Shown in pieces: positions 17,580-26,505 of a stretch of 64,000 nt of DNA. The position numbers and the translations under genes are program-made. The stretch comes from Rhodospirillaceae bacterium (GTDB lineage: Bacteria > Pseudomonadota > Alphaproteobacteria > GCA-2731375): the NCBI GenBank assembly GCA_018701215.1, contig JABIWH010000060.1:62001-126000 (forward strand), written 5' to 3'. Position 1 is the stretch's first letter. Every line of letters begins with the position of its first letter. Below the pieces are notes generated by a model. It was not told the DNA's origin and made no database searches. It saw only the letters and a program-made list of their open reading frames with translations.

Positions 17580-18287
17580 ATGGCTGAGGCGCGGACAGGA
17601 ACCCGGCGGCAACGGGTTGAGCAGAAAGAGCAGGCGATCATCGCCGCCGCCCGCGCGGTCTTTCAGGAACACGGCTTCGATGGCGCCAAAATTGCCGAGA
17701 TCGCTAAACTGGCCGGTGTCGCCGAGGGTACGGTCTATCTGTATTTCGAGAACAAGAACGCCCTGTTGTTGGCGGTGGCGGCTGAATTCTATGACCGCCT
17801 GACCCGCGACGCGGCGGAAGGTATCAAGGACTTGCCTGACACCGCCGCTAAGCTGACCTTTCTGGCCCGCCATCATATGGAGCGGGTGGCGGCGGAATGG
17901 CCCATGCTGGGTATGGCCATGACGCCCGCCAAGGTTTCCGATGAATATCGCCAATCGGAGGAATATCAGCTCAACCGCACCTATGTGGAAGTGTTCGACC
18001 AAGTCATCCGAGACGGCGTCAACCGCTCTGAAATTCGGGCCGACCTGCCCTTGAGCGTAGTCCGGGATTTGTTCTATGGCGGCCTGGAGTATGGCGCCCG
18101 CACCATGCGCATGCGTCCCTCCAAAACCGATATTGACGAGACGATTGCAAATTTCATGCTGATCCTGACCGCGGGCATGTTCGTCCCACCGGTGCAGGCA
18201 GAGGCAGGCGGTGGCGCCGACAAAATGCAGGCGGTACTGAGCCGTCTGGAAAAAGTCGCCGGCAGATTAGAGACGGCGGCTGACTGA
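17580..18287 (+). CDS. TetR/AcrR family transcriptional regulator
   Basis: A 235-residue TetR-type repressor. The ATG at 17580 is chosen because GGGGGAGC precedes it; an earlier in-frame start would overlap the upstream gene. The DNA-binding domain spans about residues 17-62, with FQEHGFDGAKIAEIAKLAGV and the recognition-helix stretch GTVYLYFENKNALL. The C-terminal ligand domain is typical of regulators sensing acyl-CoAs. Likely targets are the divergent promoters at 16310-16414, where a 15-bp palindrome occurs. The ligand is unknown; an acyl-CoA is the best guess from context. Confidence 0.88.
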   Translation: MAEARTGTRRQRVEQKEQAIIAAARAVFQEHGFDGAKIAEIAKLAGVAEGTVYLYFENKNALLLAVAAEFYDRLTRDAAEGIKDLPDTAAKLTFLARHHMERVAAEWPMLGMAMTPAKVSDEYRQSEEYQLNRTYVEVFDQVIRDGVNRSEIRADLPLSVVRDLFYGGLEYGARTMRMRPSKTDIDETIANFMLILTAGMFVPPVQAEAGGGADKMQAVLSRLEKVAGRLETAAD

Positions 18288-18318
18288 ACCAGCCTTGCCG
18301 GCTCACTATTTTGGGGCG

Positions 18319-20283
18319 CTATTTTGGCGGATTATAGCGGCTGTAGAATTCCGGGGCGCTGTAGTACAGCAGATGCCGGTTGATCCAAAGGTCTAGCTGC
18401 GATGAAAGCCGGGCTGCGTTGGCGCTTTCCAGGGTTGCCAAGTTTCTGGTTTCGCCGGGGTCGTGGTTCAGGTTGTAGAGTTCGGTTTTCTCAAAAGGGT
18501 AATAGGTTTTCAAAAGCTTCCAGGGCCATTGCACCAGGCCATTTTGCTTTACCAATGCATTGCTATGCATGAAGACCGGTCGCCTGCCGCCGGGTTGAAA
18601 AAGCGGCCGCCCCTGAAAGCTGGCCGGTACCGGCATACCCAGGATGCCGGGAATGGTCGCGGTAATATCCAAATGACTGACCGCATCCTGGAAGGTGTCA
18701 CGGGGCAGGGTGGAATTCTTCGGCGGTTTTACCATTACGAAGGTTCGCATCACTTCGTCATACATGGGCCCGGAATGATTGCCAAAACCATGTTCATGGA
18801 AGGCTTCGCCGCTATCGCCAACGATGACGACCAGGGCTTCGTCCCACAAATTCCTCGCCTTCAGGGTGGCAGCAAAAGCCGATAACTCCCGGTCCAGATT
18901 ATGCACCGCATTGAGATATCTGTTTCGAACCACCGATTTCAACGCCGCCGGCCAAAGATAGTAGAGCGCGCCTGACTCGATTTCCGAAGGCTGATACGGG
19001 CGCGCGCCGCCGGGCGGAATGACATAGGAAAAATGCGTGTTCTGCAAATTCATGCCAAGAAAAAACCGCCGCTTGTTTCCCAGGCCTTCGATCCAGCGGG
19101 CGGCGATTTTTAGGGTTTGGCTATCCTCGATCTTACCGGCCGTGGCGATACCCATGCGGATCAACTGGCCGATGCCCTTTCTATCCGCCTTGTGATACCA
19201 GGTATCGCCCTCGAAGTTCTCCGAGTGATAAAAATAGTCAACTTCGGCTGGCACGTTCAGCCAGTTGATCATTTTGCCCCATAGTTCATTCTGCGATGAA
19301 ATATAGCCGGTGGTGTAGCCATGTTCCTTCATCAGCTTGAATATGGAGGTGCCGCGATAACCCGCATCCGTTGGGTAATGCTGTAAATTAAGCGACCGCA
19401 TCGGGTAGCGCGAATACCAGAAGGCGACATCGGCGTAATTCGAATGGGATGCGGTGGCATAGGCTTTGTCAAAGAATATGCCGTCCCCCTCTGCCAGGGA
19501 TTTCAGAAACGGAATTGGCGTGGGCGCCATTTCGATCAGGTCCCGGCGCAGGGATTCAACCAAAATGACGATGACCGGATGGTCGCCGTCGGCTTTCCCG
19601 ATGGGCGCCGAAGGTGGGCGCGTCACAAAGGTTTTTTCCAGCGCCCGGTCCACGACATAGTCGGCATGGGATGGATCCAACCGCACCAACAGCATCTTGT
19701 TGAAGGCAATTGCCGAGAATTTCGCCGCCGCATATGGTGCGCTGAGATAGGCGCCCAAGGCCGCTGCCATCAAGGCGGCAAAAATCAAACTCGCGCCCCG
19801 CGGCTGGTTCATGCGGCGTGCCGGGCCAAAAAACAGTTTCGTCACGGCAAATGAAAACAGCAGCGTGGTGAATATGATGCCAAGGGTCATGGCAGGTGCG
19901 GTTTGCAGCAAATGCTGGGGAATGCGGGCCAGATTATCGATCAGAAAGACCACGATGTCCGTGCTCGGCAGAAAGCCGCTGGTCAGACCCAAGGACCAGG
20001 TAAAGGCGCACTGGATCAACAAGGTCGCGGCCAGCAAGGTCAAAAGCAGGGCCAAAGGTCCGCGCAGAAGGATCGATGGCACACGGGCCGCCGCGATGGC
20101 CAGCAAGAACAAGGCAAAATATAGCACTGCCCAGGTCAGGGCCGCATTGGCCGCGATGATCAGCAATGACCAGCAAAATTCGTCGCCGCAATGCCTGGTC
20201 CTGAAATTTTTCGAGACCAGAAACCCGATGACAAGATCCGTTACAGGCAAGCTGGCAAGAACCAATAACCGCACAACAAACAT
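18319..20283 (-). CDS. Sulfatase/LTA-synthase-like membrane phosphotransferase or hydrolase
   Basis: A 654-residue protein of the alkaline phosphatase superfamily. The first 215 residues contain about five hydrophobic helices; the rest is a periplasmic sulfatase-like domain starting at VIVILVESLRRDLIE, with metal ligands expected in the ESLRRD segment and in VIVGDSGEAFHEHGFGNH (Asp/His pair). The nucleophile is probably in ATASHSNYADV, since no sulfatase Cys-x-Pro-x-Arg motif is present. The architecture matches lipoteichoic-acid synthase, OpgB and EptA-like enzymes that move phospho-head-groups to glycans or lipids. The acceptor is not readable. AGGATAA precedes the ATG. Confidence 0.78.
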   Translation of the reverse strand: MFVVRLLVLASLPVTDLVIGFLVSKNFRTRHCGDEFCWSLLIIAANAALTWAVLYFALFLLAIAAARVPSILLRGPLALLLTLLAATLLIQCAFTWSLGLTSGFLPSTDIVVFLIDNLARIPQHLLQTAPAMTLGIIFTTLLFSFAVTKLFFGPARRMNQPRGASLIFAALMAAALGAYLSAPYAAAKFSAIAFNKMLLVRLDPSHADYVVDRALEKTFVTRPPSAPIGKADGDHPVIVILVESLRRDLIEMAPTPIPFLKSLAEGDGIFFDKAYATASHSNYADVAFWYSRYPMRSLNLQHYPTDAGYRGTSIFKLMKEHGYTTGYISSQNELWGKMINWLNVPAEVDYFYHSENFEGDTWYHKADRKGIGQLIRMGIATAGKIEDSQTLKIAARWIEGLGNKRRFFLGMNLQNTHFSYVIPPGGARPYQPSEIESGALYYLWPAALKSVVRNRYLNAVHNLDRELSAFAATLKARNLWDEALVVIVGDSGEAFHEHGFGNHSGPMYDEVMRTFVMVKPPKNSTLPRDTFQDAVSHLDITATIPGILGMPVPASFQGRPLFQPGGRRPVFMHSNALVKQNGLVQWPWKLLKTYYPFEKTELYNLNHDPGETRNLATLESANAARLSSQLDLWINRHLLYYSAPEFYSRYNPPK

Positions 20284-20449
20284 GCTATTATCCTAATGCA
20301 ACGTAAGGCTCCGTTGGCGAACACGGCCCGCTACCGGTCATGGCACTTCAACAACATGGCTGAATGACACCATAGCGCGCATGGCTGGCTCGAGCCTCTG
20401 TTTTCGACCGCACTATCTATTCCAGAAATTTATTAACTTTGGCTATACC

Positions 20450-21589
20450 TTATGCCTCGGCCACCAGCAGCCGGTGTGGTGCTTCGAAGTATTCCGCTGA
20501 TTGCATTTCGGTCAGGCGCGAAACCGTGCGCTGGAATTCGAAACCGCCGTCGCCTGTCGGATAGATGTGTTCGGCGTCCGTCGCGGCGCTGGCCACCAAC
20601 TTGACGCCATTGTCGTACAGGACATCGATCAAGATGACAAAGCGGCGGGCTTCGTTGCGCCGTTCCGGGCCCAGCTGGGGAATGCCGGACAGGATCAGGG
20701 TATGATAATGCCGGGTCAGTTCCAGATAGTCGTGGGCGCCCAGGGCCGCCTCGCACAGCTGGGGGAAACTGAAACGGGCCACGCCCTTGGCCTGTTGCGG
20801 CACCACCAAGATGCGGCCCTTGACCTCGATCTCGCCTGGGTCGCCAACGGGCCTGTCCGTCAGGTTTTGAAAGGCCGTATCCAGGGCCGCATCCGCCGCT
20901 GCATCCAACGGCGTGTAGTAGACCGGCACGCCCTTCATGCGCGCCAGGCGGTGGTCCTGGCGGCCTTCCAGACATAAGACATCCAGGCGTTGCTTCAGGT
21001 CTTCGATAAACGGCAGGAACAACTGCCGGTTCAGACCGCCTTTGTACAAATCATCCGGGGCCCGGTTCGAGGTAGCGATCACCACCACGCCCAATTCGAA
21101 CAGACGTCCGAACAGACGGCCTAGGATGGTGGCGTCGGCGATGTCGCGGACCTCGAACTCGTCGAAACACAACAGCCAGGTGGCTTCCGCGATATCCTCG
21201 GCGATGGGTGGGATGGGATCATCGCCCTTTCTCTCCGCCGCCGGCGCCTTGCGAAAGGCGTTGATGCGGCCATGCACCTCGCCCATGAATTCATGAAAAT
21301 GCACCCGGCGCTTGCGATCAATCGGCGCGCCTTCAAAGAACAGATCCATCAACATGGATTTGCCCCGGCCCACTTCGCCATAGATATACAGGCCCTCGGG
21401 CGTGGGTTCCGTCTGGCCGCGGCCAAACAGGAACTGCCGCCAACCGCTACTCTGGCTAGGGTCATACTGCGCCAGGCGGTGGTGCAGCATCTGCAGCTTT
21501 TCCGCCGCCAGCTCTTGCGCTGGGTCCGGGTCCAGCTCGCCGGCCCGGCGCAGGGCCCGGTAGCGTTCTAACGGGGCATTCGCGTCCAC
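20450..21589 (-). CDS. zapE: ZapE/AFG1-family AAA-type ATPase
   Basis: A 379-residue P-loop ATPase. Walker A is GEVGRGKSMLMD (about 67-78), Walker B LLCFDEFEVRDIAD, and the sensor segment VVIATSNRAPDDLYKGGLNR follows. The family associates with the division ring in gammaproteobacteria and with respiratory-chain quality control in mitochondria (AFG1/LACE1). The start is a GTG with GGAG upstream; the next gene on this strand (mmsA) ends 31 bases before it, so it may be part of the ilvD-mmsA-zapE transcript. About 166 bases without a gene separate it from the sulfatase-like gene. Confidence 0.92.
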   Translation of the reverse strand: MDANAPLERYRALRRAGELDPDPAQELAAEKLQMLHHRLAQYDPSQSSGWRQFLFGRGQTEPTPEGLYIYGEVGRGKSMLMDLFFEGAPIDRKRRVHFHEFMGEVHGRINAFRKAPAAERKGDDPIPPIAEDIAEATWLLCFDEFEVRDIADATILGRLFGRLFELGVVVIATSNRAPDDLYKGGLNRQLFLPFIEDLKQRLDVLCLEGRQDHRLARMKGVPVYYTPLDAAADAALDTAFQNLTDRPVGDPGEIEVKGRILVVPQQAKGVARFSFPQLCEAALGAHDYLELTRHYHTLILSGIPQLGPERRNEARRFVILIDVLYDNGVKLVASAATDAEHIYPTGDGGFEFQRTVSRLTEMQSAEYFEAPHRLLVAEA

Positions 21590-21620
21590 GCGTATGAAAT
21601 CTCCGTCTATTCAGACCAGC

Positions 21621-23123
21621 TTACTCTGAACCGGGCGTGGGCATGGCGAACTCAGCGCCGGCCCGAATACCCGTGGGCCAGCGCGAGGTCACGGTCTTGG
21701 TCCGGGTATAGAACCTCACCCCATCTGGTCCGTGCTGGTTCATATCGCCAAAGGCCGAATTCTTCCAACCGCCAAAGCTGTAGAAGGCCATGGGCACCGG
21801 AATGGGTACGTTGATGCCAACCATGCCCACCTCGACATTGGCGGTGAAGTCACGGGCCGCATCGCCGTCGCGGGTGAAGATGGCGACGCCGTTGCCAAAC
21901 TCATGCTCGGTGGGTAGGCGCAGCGCCTCGTCAAAATCCGGTGCGCGGACCACGGACAGTACCGGGCCGAAGATCTCTTCTTTATAGATGCGCATATCGT
22001 CGGTGACATTGTCGAACAAACAGCCGCCCATGAAAAAGCCGTTCTCGTAGCCCTGGGCCCGGAAGTCCCGGCCATCAACCACCAGATCGGCGCCTTCCTG
22101 GACGCCCAGATCCACATAGCCTTTGACCTTGGCCAGATGTTCCGCCGTGACCAATGGTCCCATTTCGGAGGCCGGATCCAACGAAGGCCCGACCTTCAGG
22201 GCCTCGATACGCGGCTTCAGACGCGCCACCAGCTCGTCCGCCGTATCCTGACCAACGGGCACGGCGACCGAGACCGCCATGCAGCGCTCGCCGGCGGAGC
22301 CATAGCCCGCGCCCATCAGGGCATCGACGGCCTGTTCCATATCCGCGTCAGGCATGACGATCATGTGGTTCTTGGCCCCGCCCATGGCCTGTACCCGCTT
22401 GCCGAAATGGGCGCAGCGCTCGTAGACATAGTTGGCAATGGGCGTGGAGCCGACAAAGCTGACCGCCTTGACGTTTGGATCTTCGATCAGGGTATCGACC
22501 GCCAGCTTGTCGCCGTTGACCACGTTCAATACGCCCTCTGGTGCGCCGGCCTCCATCATCAGTTCCGCCAGGCGGAGCGGTAACGATGGGTCTTTTTCCG
22601 ATGGTTTCAAGATAAAGCAGTTGCCGCAGGCAATGGCCACGGGGAACATCCACATGGGTACCATGGCGGGGAAGTTGAACGGCGTGATGCCGGCCACCAC
22701 GCCCAGCGGCTGGCGCATGGAATAAAGATCGATGCCAGCCGCCACGTTGGCGGAAAACTCGCCCTTCAACAGCTGTGGGATGCCGCAGGCAAATTCCACC
22801 ACTTCCAAACCACGGGTGATGGAACCGGCGGCATCCGACTTGACCTTGCCATGTTCGATGGAGCACAGCTCGGACAACTCGTCCATGTTCTGTTCCAGCA
22901 GATCCTTGAAGCGGAACATCACCCGGGCCCGGGCCGAGGGCGCGGTGTTGGCCCAACCGGGAAACGCCTTGGCCGAGGACGCGATGACCGCGCGGACCTC
23001 GTCCGCCGTCGCCAGGGGCAGCTCGAAAATCTGCTCGCCGGTGGAGGCGTTATAGACCGGGCTGAAACGGTCGCTTTCCCCCGGCACGGCCCTGCCGTCA
23101 ACGAAATGGTACAGCTGCTTCAT
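21621..23123 (-). CDS. mmsA: CoA-acylating methylmalonate-semialdehyde dehydrogenase
   Basis: A 500-residue aldehyde dehydrogenase that turns methylmalonate or malonate semialdehyde into propionyl- or acetyl-CoA in valine, inositol and beta-alanine breakdown. Family markers are PFNFPAMVPMWMFP, the catalytic Cys in GSAGERCMA, and FVGSTPIANYVYERC. The ATG at 23123 (MKQLYHFVDG) is preferred to an in-frame TTG at 23153 that overlaps ilvD, because AGGGAAC lies upstream and the family begins there. The gene is 16 bases downstream of ilvD, pairing valine synthesis and degradation enzymes in one transcript. Confidence 0.92.
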   Translation of the reverse strand: MKQLYHFVDGRAVPGESDRFSPVYNASTGEQIFELPLATADEVRAVIASSAKAFPGWANTAPSARARVMFRFKDLLEQNMDELSELCSIEHGKVKSDAAGSITRGLEVVEFACGIPQLLKGEFSANVAAGIDLYSMRQPLGVVAGITPFNFPAMVPMWMFPVAIACGNCFILKPSEKDPSLPLRLAELMMEAGAPEGVLNVVNGDKLAVDTLIEDPNVKAVSFVGSTPIANYVYERCAHFGKRVQAMGGAKNHMIVMPDADMEQAVDALMGAGYGSAGERCMAVSVAVPVGQDTADELVARLKPRIEALKVGPSLDPASEMGPLVTAEHLAKVKGYVDLGVQEGADLVVDGRDFRAQGYENGFFMGGCLFDNVTDDMRIYKEEIFGPVLSVVRAPDFDEALRLPTEHEFGNGVAIFTRDGDAARDFTANVEVGMVGINVPIPVPMAFYSFGGWKNSAFGDMNQHGPDGVRFYTRTKTVTSRWPTGIRAGAEFAMPTPGSE

Positions 23124-23139
23124 ACTTGGAGTTCCCTGT

Positions 23140-24990
23140 TTATTGGCCGTCAATCACACCGGGGTCGCGCACTGCACCATAGGCGGCACTACGCGCCAGG
23201 GCGGCATACGAGCGCAGGGCGCGGGAGACATGACGGTCCCGGTTCACGGGTTTCCAGCCGCCGTCCTCGCGGTCGGACATCGCCTGATGCCGGCGCTCAA
23301 TCTCCTGTGGATCCACGTTCAGTTGCAGCAAACGTTCGGGGATATCGATCTCTACTTCGTCGCCATCCTCGATCAGGGCAATCAGTCCGCCTTCGCCGGC
23401 TTCCGGCGAGATGTGACCCAGGGACAGGCCCGAGGAAGCGCCGGAAAAACGGCCATCCGTGATCAGGGCGCATTCCTTGCCCAGTCCCACGGCCTTGATC
23501 ATCGATGTGGGCATCAGCATTTCCTGCATGCCCGGGCCGCCGCGTGGGCCTTCGTAGCGGACCACGACCACGTCGCCGGCCTTGACCTTGCCGGCCATGA
23601 TACCGTCGCCGGCAGCGTCCTGGCTTTCATAGACCACGGCGGGGCCTTTGAATTTCAGGATTGATTCATCGACGCCGGCGGTCTTCACGATGCAGCCGTC
23701 ATCCGCCAGATTGCCGAACAGCACGGCCAGGCCGCCATCGGCGGAATAAGCATGCTCGATATCTCGGATGCAGCCATCGGCGCGGTCCAGATCCAGGCTG
23801 TCGTAATAGCTGTCCTGGCTAAAGGCGGCGATGGAGCGGATACGACCGGGCGCGGCGCTATAGAATTTCTTGACCTCTTCATTGGAGGTGCGGCGCACGT
23901 CCCACATTTCCAGGGTGTCCGCCAGGGTATCGCCCGAGATATTGAGTACGGAGGTATCCAACAGGCCGCCGCGGGCCAATTCGCCCATGATGGCCAGGAT
24001 GCCGCCGGCCCGATGCACATCCTCCATGTGATAGTACGGCACCGATGGCGAGACCTTGCAGATATTGGGTACCTTGCGCGACAGGGCATCCATGTCCGCC
24101 ATCTTGAAGTCGACCTCGCCCTCGAACGCGATGGCCAGCAAATGCAGCACCGTGTTGGTGGAGCCGCCCATGGCGATATCCAGCGCCATGGCGTTTTCGA
24201 AGGCCTTTACGGTGGCGATGTTGCGGGGCAGCACCGAGGCTTCATCCAGCTCGTAATAGCGCTTGGTCATCTCGACGATTTGCCGGCCCGCTTGTAAAAA
24301 CAATTCCTTGCGCCGGGCGTGCGTGGCGACGATGGAGCCATTGCCCGGCAGCGCCAGACCCAGCGCCTCGGCCAGGCAGTTCATGGAGTTGGCGGTGAAC
24401 ATGCCCGAACAGCTGCCGCAGGTGGGACAGGCGGCCTGCTCCATCTCCAGCAATTGAGCGTCGGAAACGTTGGGATCGTTACTGGCCACCAGAGCATCAA
24501 GCAAATCCAGCTCGGAACCTTTTGTAGCGCCCGCCTTGCCGGCCTCCATGGGGCCGCCCGAAACAAAGATCGTGGGGATGTTCAGGCGCATGCCGGCCAT
24601 CAACATGCCCGGCGTGATCTTGTCACAGTTCGAAATACAGACCAGGGCGTCGGCGCAATGGGCATTCACCATATATTCCACCGCGTCCGCGATCAGCTCC
24701 CGGCTGGGCAGGCTGTAGAGCATGCCGTCATGGCCCATGGCGATGCCGTCATCCACGGCGATGGTGTTGAATTCCTTGGCGTTGGCGCCGGCCGCCTCGA
24801 TCTCGCGGGCGACCATCTGGCCCAGGTCCTTCAGGTGCACATGCCCCGGCACGAACTGGGTAAAGGAATTGGCGATCGCGATGATCGGCTTATCCATATC
24901 CTTTTCCTGGGTACCCGTGGCGCGCCACAGGGAACGTGCGGCGGCGGCTTGTCTGCCCTGGGTGGTGCGGTGTGAGCGATATGCGGGCAT
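23140..24990 (-). CDS. ilvD: Dihydroxy-acid dehydratase
   Basis: A 616-residue enzyme of the IlvD/Edd family, the same length as E. coli IlvD, catalysing the penultimate step of valine and isoleucine synthesis. Fe-S ligands are in CISNCDKITPGM and CPTCGSCSGMFTANSMNCL; the substrate region RFSGASSGLSLGHISPEA is present. The start is MPAYRSHRTTQGR, with AAGGA upstream; the open frame continues 29 codons further without family similarity. The 5' leader contains a perfect hairpin and a possible Leu-rich leader peptide, suggesting attenuation. Three Cys before and after the dehydratase loop suggest a [4Fe-4S] form. Confidence 0.96.
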   Translation of the reverse strand: MPAYRSHRTTQGRQAAAARSLWRATGTQEKDMDKPIIAIANSFTQFVPGHVHLKDLGQMVAREIEAAGANAKEFNTIAVDDGIAMGHDGMLYSLPSRELIADAVEYMVNAHCADALVCISNCDKITPGMLMAGMRLNIPTIFVSGGPMEAGKAGATKGSELDLLDALVASNDPNVSDAQLLEMEQAACPTCGSCSGMFTANSMNCLAEALGLALPGNGSIVATHARRKELFLQAGRQIVEMTKRYYELDEASVLPRNIATVKAFENAMALDIAMGGSTNTVLHLLAIAFEGEVDFKMADMDALSRKVPNICKVSPSVPYYHMEDVHRAGGILAIMGELARGGLLDTSVLNISGDTLADTLEMWDVRRTSNEEVKKFYSAAPGRIRSIAAFSQDSYYDSLDLDRADGCIRDIEHAYSADGGLAVLFGNLADDGCIVKTAGVDESILKFKGPAVVYESQDAAGDGIMAGKVKAGDVVVVRYEGPRGGPGMQEMLMPTSMIKAVGLGKECALITDGRFSGASSGLSLGHISPEAGEGGLIALIEDGDEVEIDIPERLLQLNVDPQEIERRHQAMSDREDGGWKPVNRDRHVSRALRSYAALARSAAYGAVRDPGVIDGQ

Positions 24991-25030
24991 GGCGGTAATT
25001 CCTTCGTAATGGCGGCGAAAATGCAAGAAC

Positions 25031-25057
25031 GGCGCGGAACTTAGCAGGTTCCGCGCC
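25031..25057 (-). terminator. Perfect hairpin in the ilvD leader, possible attenuator
   Basis: GGCGCGGAAC / GTTCCGCGCC, a 10-bp perfect stem with a 7-base loop, starting 41 bases before the ilvD ATG. In the ilvD direction it is followed by the T-rich stretch GTTCTTGCATTTT, weaker than a canonical U-tract. It may terminate or attenuate ilvD transcription. Confidence 0.45.
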
Positions 25058-25078
25058 GCCTTTCCAATATAGTTCATC

Positions 25079-25126
25079 TTAGGGTGTAAGCAATTCTAGG
25101 TCCAAAAGGCTAGTCCGGCACGGCAC
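25079..25126 (-). other. Possible leucine-rich leader peptide upstream of ilvD
   Basis: A 15-codon frame from GTG to TAA encodes MPCRTSLLDLELLTP, with five Leu codons in its last nine. It ends 21 bases before the hairpin. This is the layout of a branched-chain amino-acid attenuator, but the ribosome-binding site is weak and chance cannot be excluded. Confidence 0.25.
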
Positions 25127-25320
25127 CTGATCCGATGATGAATTCGAACTCGGTCTCAAAACCGTTTTCGTTTTCGAATTGTGCAAGGCAGGCCCTGACA
25201 TCGGCCCAGGCGGGAGATCGCGGGTGAAATATTTACCTTTTTTCCATAATATGCTGGCCTGACGCTAATGGAGATGACTTATGGCGCATCGTGAAGACAG
25301 CGGCCGGCTGGGTGACGACC

Positions 25321-25899
25321 ATGCCGGATGATCGGGCCAGCGAATATCGCGACAAACAACAGGGTGGCGATGATCCGTTTGCCATCGTGACACAGCAATT
25401 GCGGCGCGGCGAAAAAAGCGTCTGGACAGAACGGCCGGCGCCCCTGGCGCGGGCCAGATCCCGGTTGATGATCTTTCTGTTCGGCATCCCGTTTTTTGCC
25501 TTCGCGGTGTTCTGGACCATCTCCGCCGGACAATCGGGCGATGCCATATTTCCCCTGTTCGGCATCCCGTTCATGGTGATCGGCGCGGGCCTGCTGCTCT
25601 CGCCCGTGTGGAGCTATTGGGAGGCCAAAAACTGGCTGATCTATGCCATTACGGACCAGCGTATTCTGATCATCCGGACATTTCCCAGGCACAAGGTGGA
25701 AAGCTTCGAACCCGACGACATCACCAAGCTGGAACGCACCACCAAACCGGATGGTTCCGGTAACGTAATATTCGCCGAAGAAGAACGCCGAGGCAAGAAC
25801 GGCACCTATATGGTGCCGCGCGGCTTCTACGGCGTGCCCGAGGCCATGCGCGTCGAGGACGCGGTGATGCAGCTGCGGAACTCAGGCGCCAATACCTAG
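25321..25899 (+). CDS. Membrane protein with bacterial PH-like domain
   Basis: A 192-residue protein. A charged N-terminus precedes two hydrophobic helices (about residues 50-68 and 76-96); the C-terminal half, NWLIYAITDQRILIIRTF onward, has the strand pattern and T-D-x-R-I motif of the bacterial PH (YdbT/DUF304-like) domain. Such proteins are membrane-anchored and poorly characterised. The start is uncertain: a GTG at 25291 is also in frame, and a short overlapping ORF begins at 25281. It is followed by a small unrelated gene. Confidence 0.65.
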   Translation: MPDDRASEYRDKQQGGDDPFAIVTQQLRRGEKSVWTERPAPLARARSRLMIFLFGIPFFAFAVFWTISAGQSGDAIFPLFGIPFMVIGAGLLLSPVWSYWEAKNWLIYAITDQRILIIRTFPRHKVESFEPDDITKLERTTKPDGSGNVIFAEEERRGKNGTYMVPRGFYGVPEAMRVEDAVMQLRNSGANT

Positions 25900-25955
25900 C
25901 GGCCGGTCGCTGGCGGCATTTGTCCAATGTGCCGTTATATGACAAACTGCCACCC

Positions 25956-26378
25956 ATGGGGATACGCTTTCAGATCGACGTCGCCATGCGTCTTGTCATT
26001 GCTTGGTATGAAAAGCAGCTCGATCCGCTTGAGTATATAAAGGTTATGAAGGAAATCGCGGCGAGCCCCGATTTCCGTCCGGATTTTCGCCTGCTCGCGA
26101 TCATCTCTGAAGATATCGACCTGAGTAGTCTAAGCGCCGATGCCATGCGCGAGATGCAGGCCGCCGAAGCGGCGAGCCTGCAGCGTCCCCCCGGAACCCT
26201 GGGGGTGATCCTGGCCGAGGACGAAATGGTCACTGTCATGGGCAAGCTCTATATCGAACTTGCCGCCAATAATCCCAACCTTGGAACCGATATCCGCATG
26301 GTTTCAAACGCCGCCGAAGCCAGTGCCCTGCTCGGCGTTAACCTGGCCCACCTGCAAATGCCGGCCTACGCCCTCTAG
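25956..26378 (+). CDS. Uncharacterised alphaproteobacterial small protein, STAS/SpoIIAA-like layout
   Basis: A 140-residue soluble protein, not confidently assigned. The pattern of an initial beta-strand region (MGIRFQIDVAMRLV), a helix with LDPLEYIKVMKEIAASPDF, then an alternating strand/helix region ending VSNAAEASALLG fits the small SpoIIAA/STAS-like proteins seen in alphaproteobacteria. The start is ambiguous: in-frame TTG at 25920 and GTG at 25929 are also possible, and no strong ribosome-binding site marks any of them. The gene is about 60 bases after the PH-domain gene. Confidence 0.55.
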   Translation: MGIRFQIDVAMRLVIAWYEKQLDPLEYIKVMKEIAASPDFRPDFRLLAIISEDIDLSSLSADAMREMQAAEAASLQRPPGTLGVILAEDEMVTVMGKLYIELAANNPNLGTDIRMVSNAAEASALLGVNLAHLQMPAYAL

Positions 26379-26451
26379 GGGCCCGCCCAGAGCGAAACTG
26401 TTCTATATCTAGTCTAATCTCTTTCGCGGCGATCAGGTTCAAAAACTGCGC

Positions 26452-26488
26452 TTTTATGCAGTTAGCTAGTTTAGCTAACTGCATAAAA
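26452..26488. promoter_or_regulatory. Perfect 17-3-17 palindrome upstream of orphan antitoxin
   Basis: TTTTATGCAGTTAGCTA, spacer GTT, then the exact reverse complement TAGCTAACTGCATAAAA. It ends 17 bases before the ATG of the Phd/YefM-like gene. Antitoxins of this family bind palindromes at their own promoter, so an autoregulatory operator is the simplest reading. No T-tract follows it, so a terminator is less likely. Confidence 0.6.
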
Positions 26489-26505
26489 TAAGCTGAGTCA
26501 TCACA

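Larger units (their letters stand above)
24991..25320. other. Divergent intergenic region between ilvD and the PH-domain gene
   Basis: About 330 bases without a convincing full gene. The ilvD side holds the hairpin at 25031-25057 and the Leu-rich mini-ORF at 25079-25126. The other side contains a short ORF (ATG at 25281, stop at 25327, preceded by GGAG) that overlaps the start of the next gene and may be a leader peptide or an alternative start region. No clear sigma-70 pair was assigned. Confidence 0.5.

Noticed and set aside
25281..25329. Sixteen-codon frame before the PH-domain gene as an independent gene
   Set aside because: It has a plausible GGAG site and overlaps the next start, but it is too short and unconserved in appearance to call; noted only as a possible leader.
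26401..26505. The 17-3-17 palindrome as transcription terminator of the preceding gene
   Set aside because: The stem is AT-rich, with no T-tract after it in either direction, and it ends 17 bases before a start codon.
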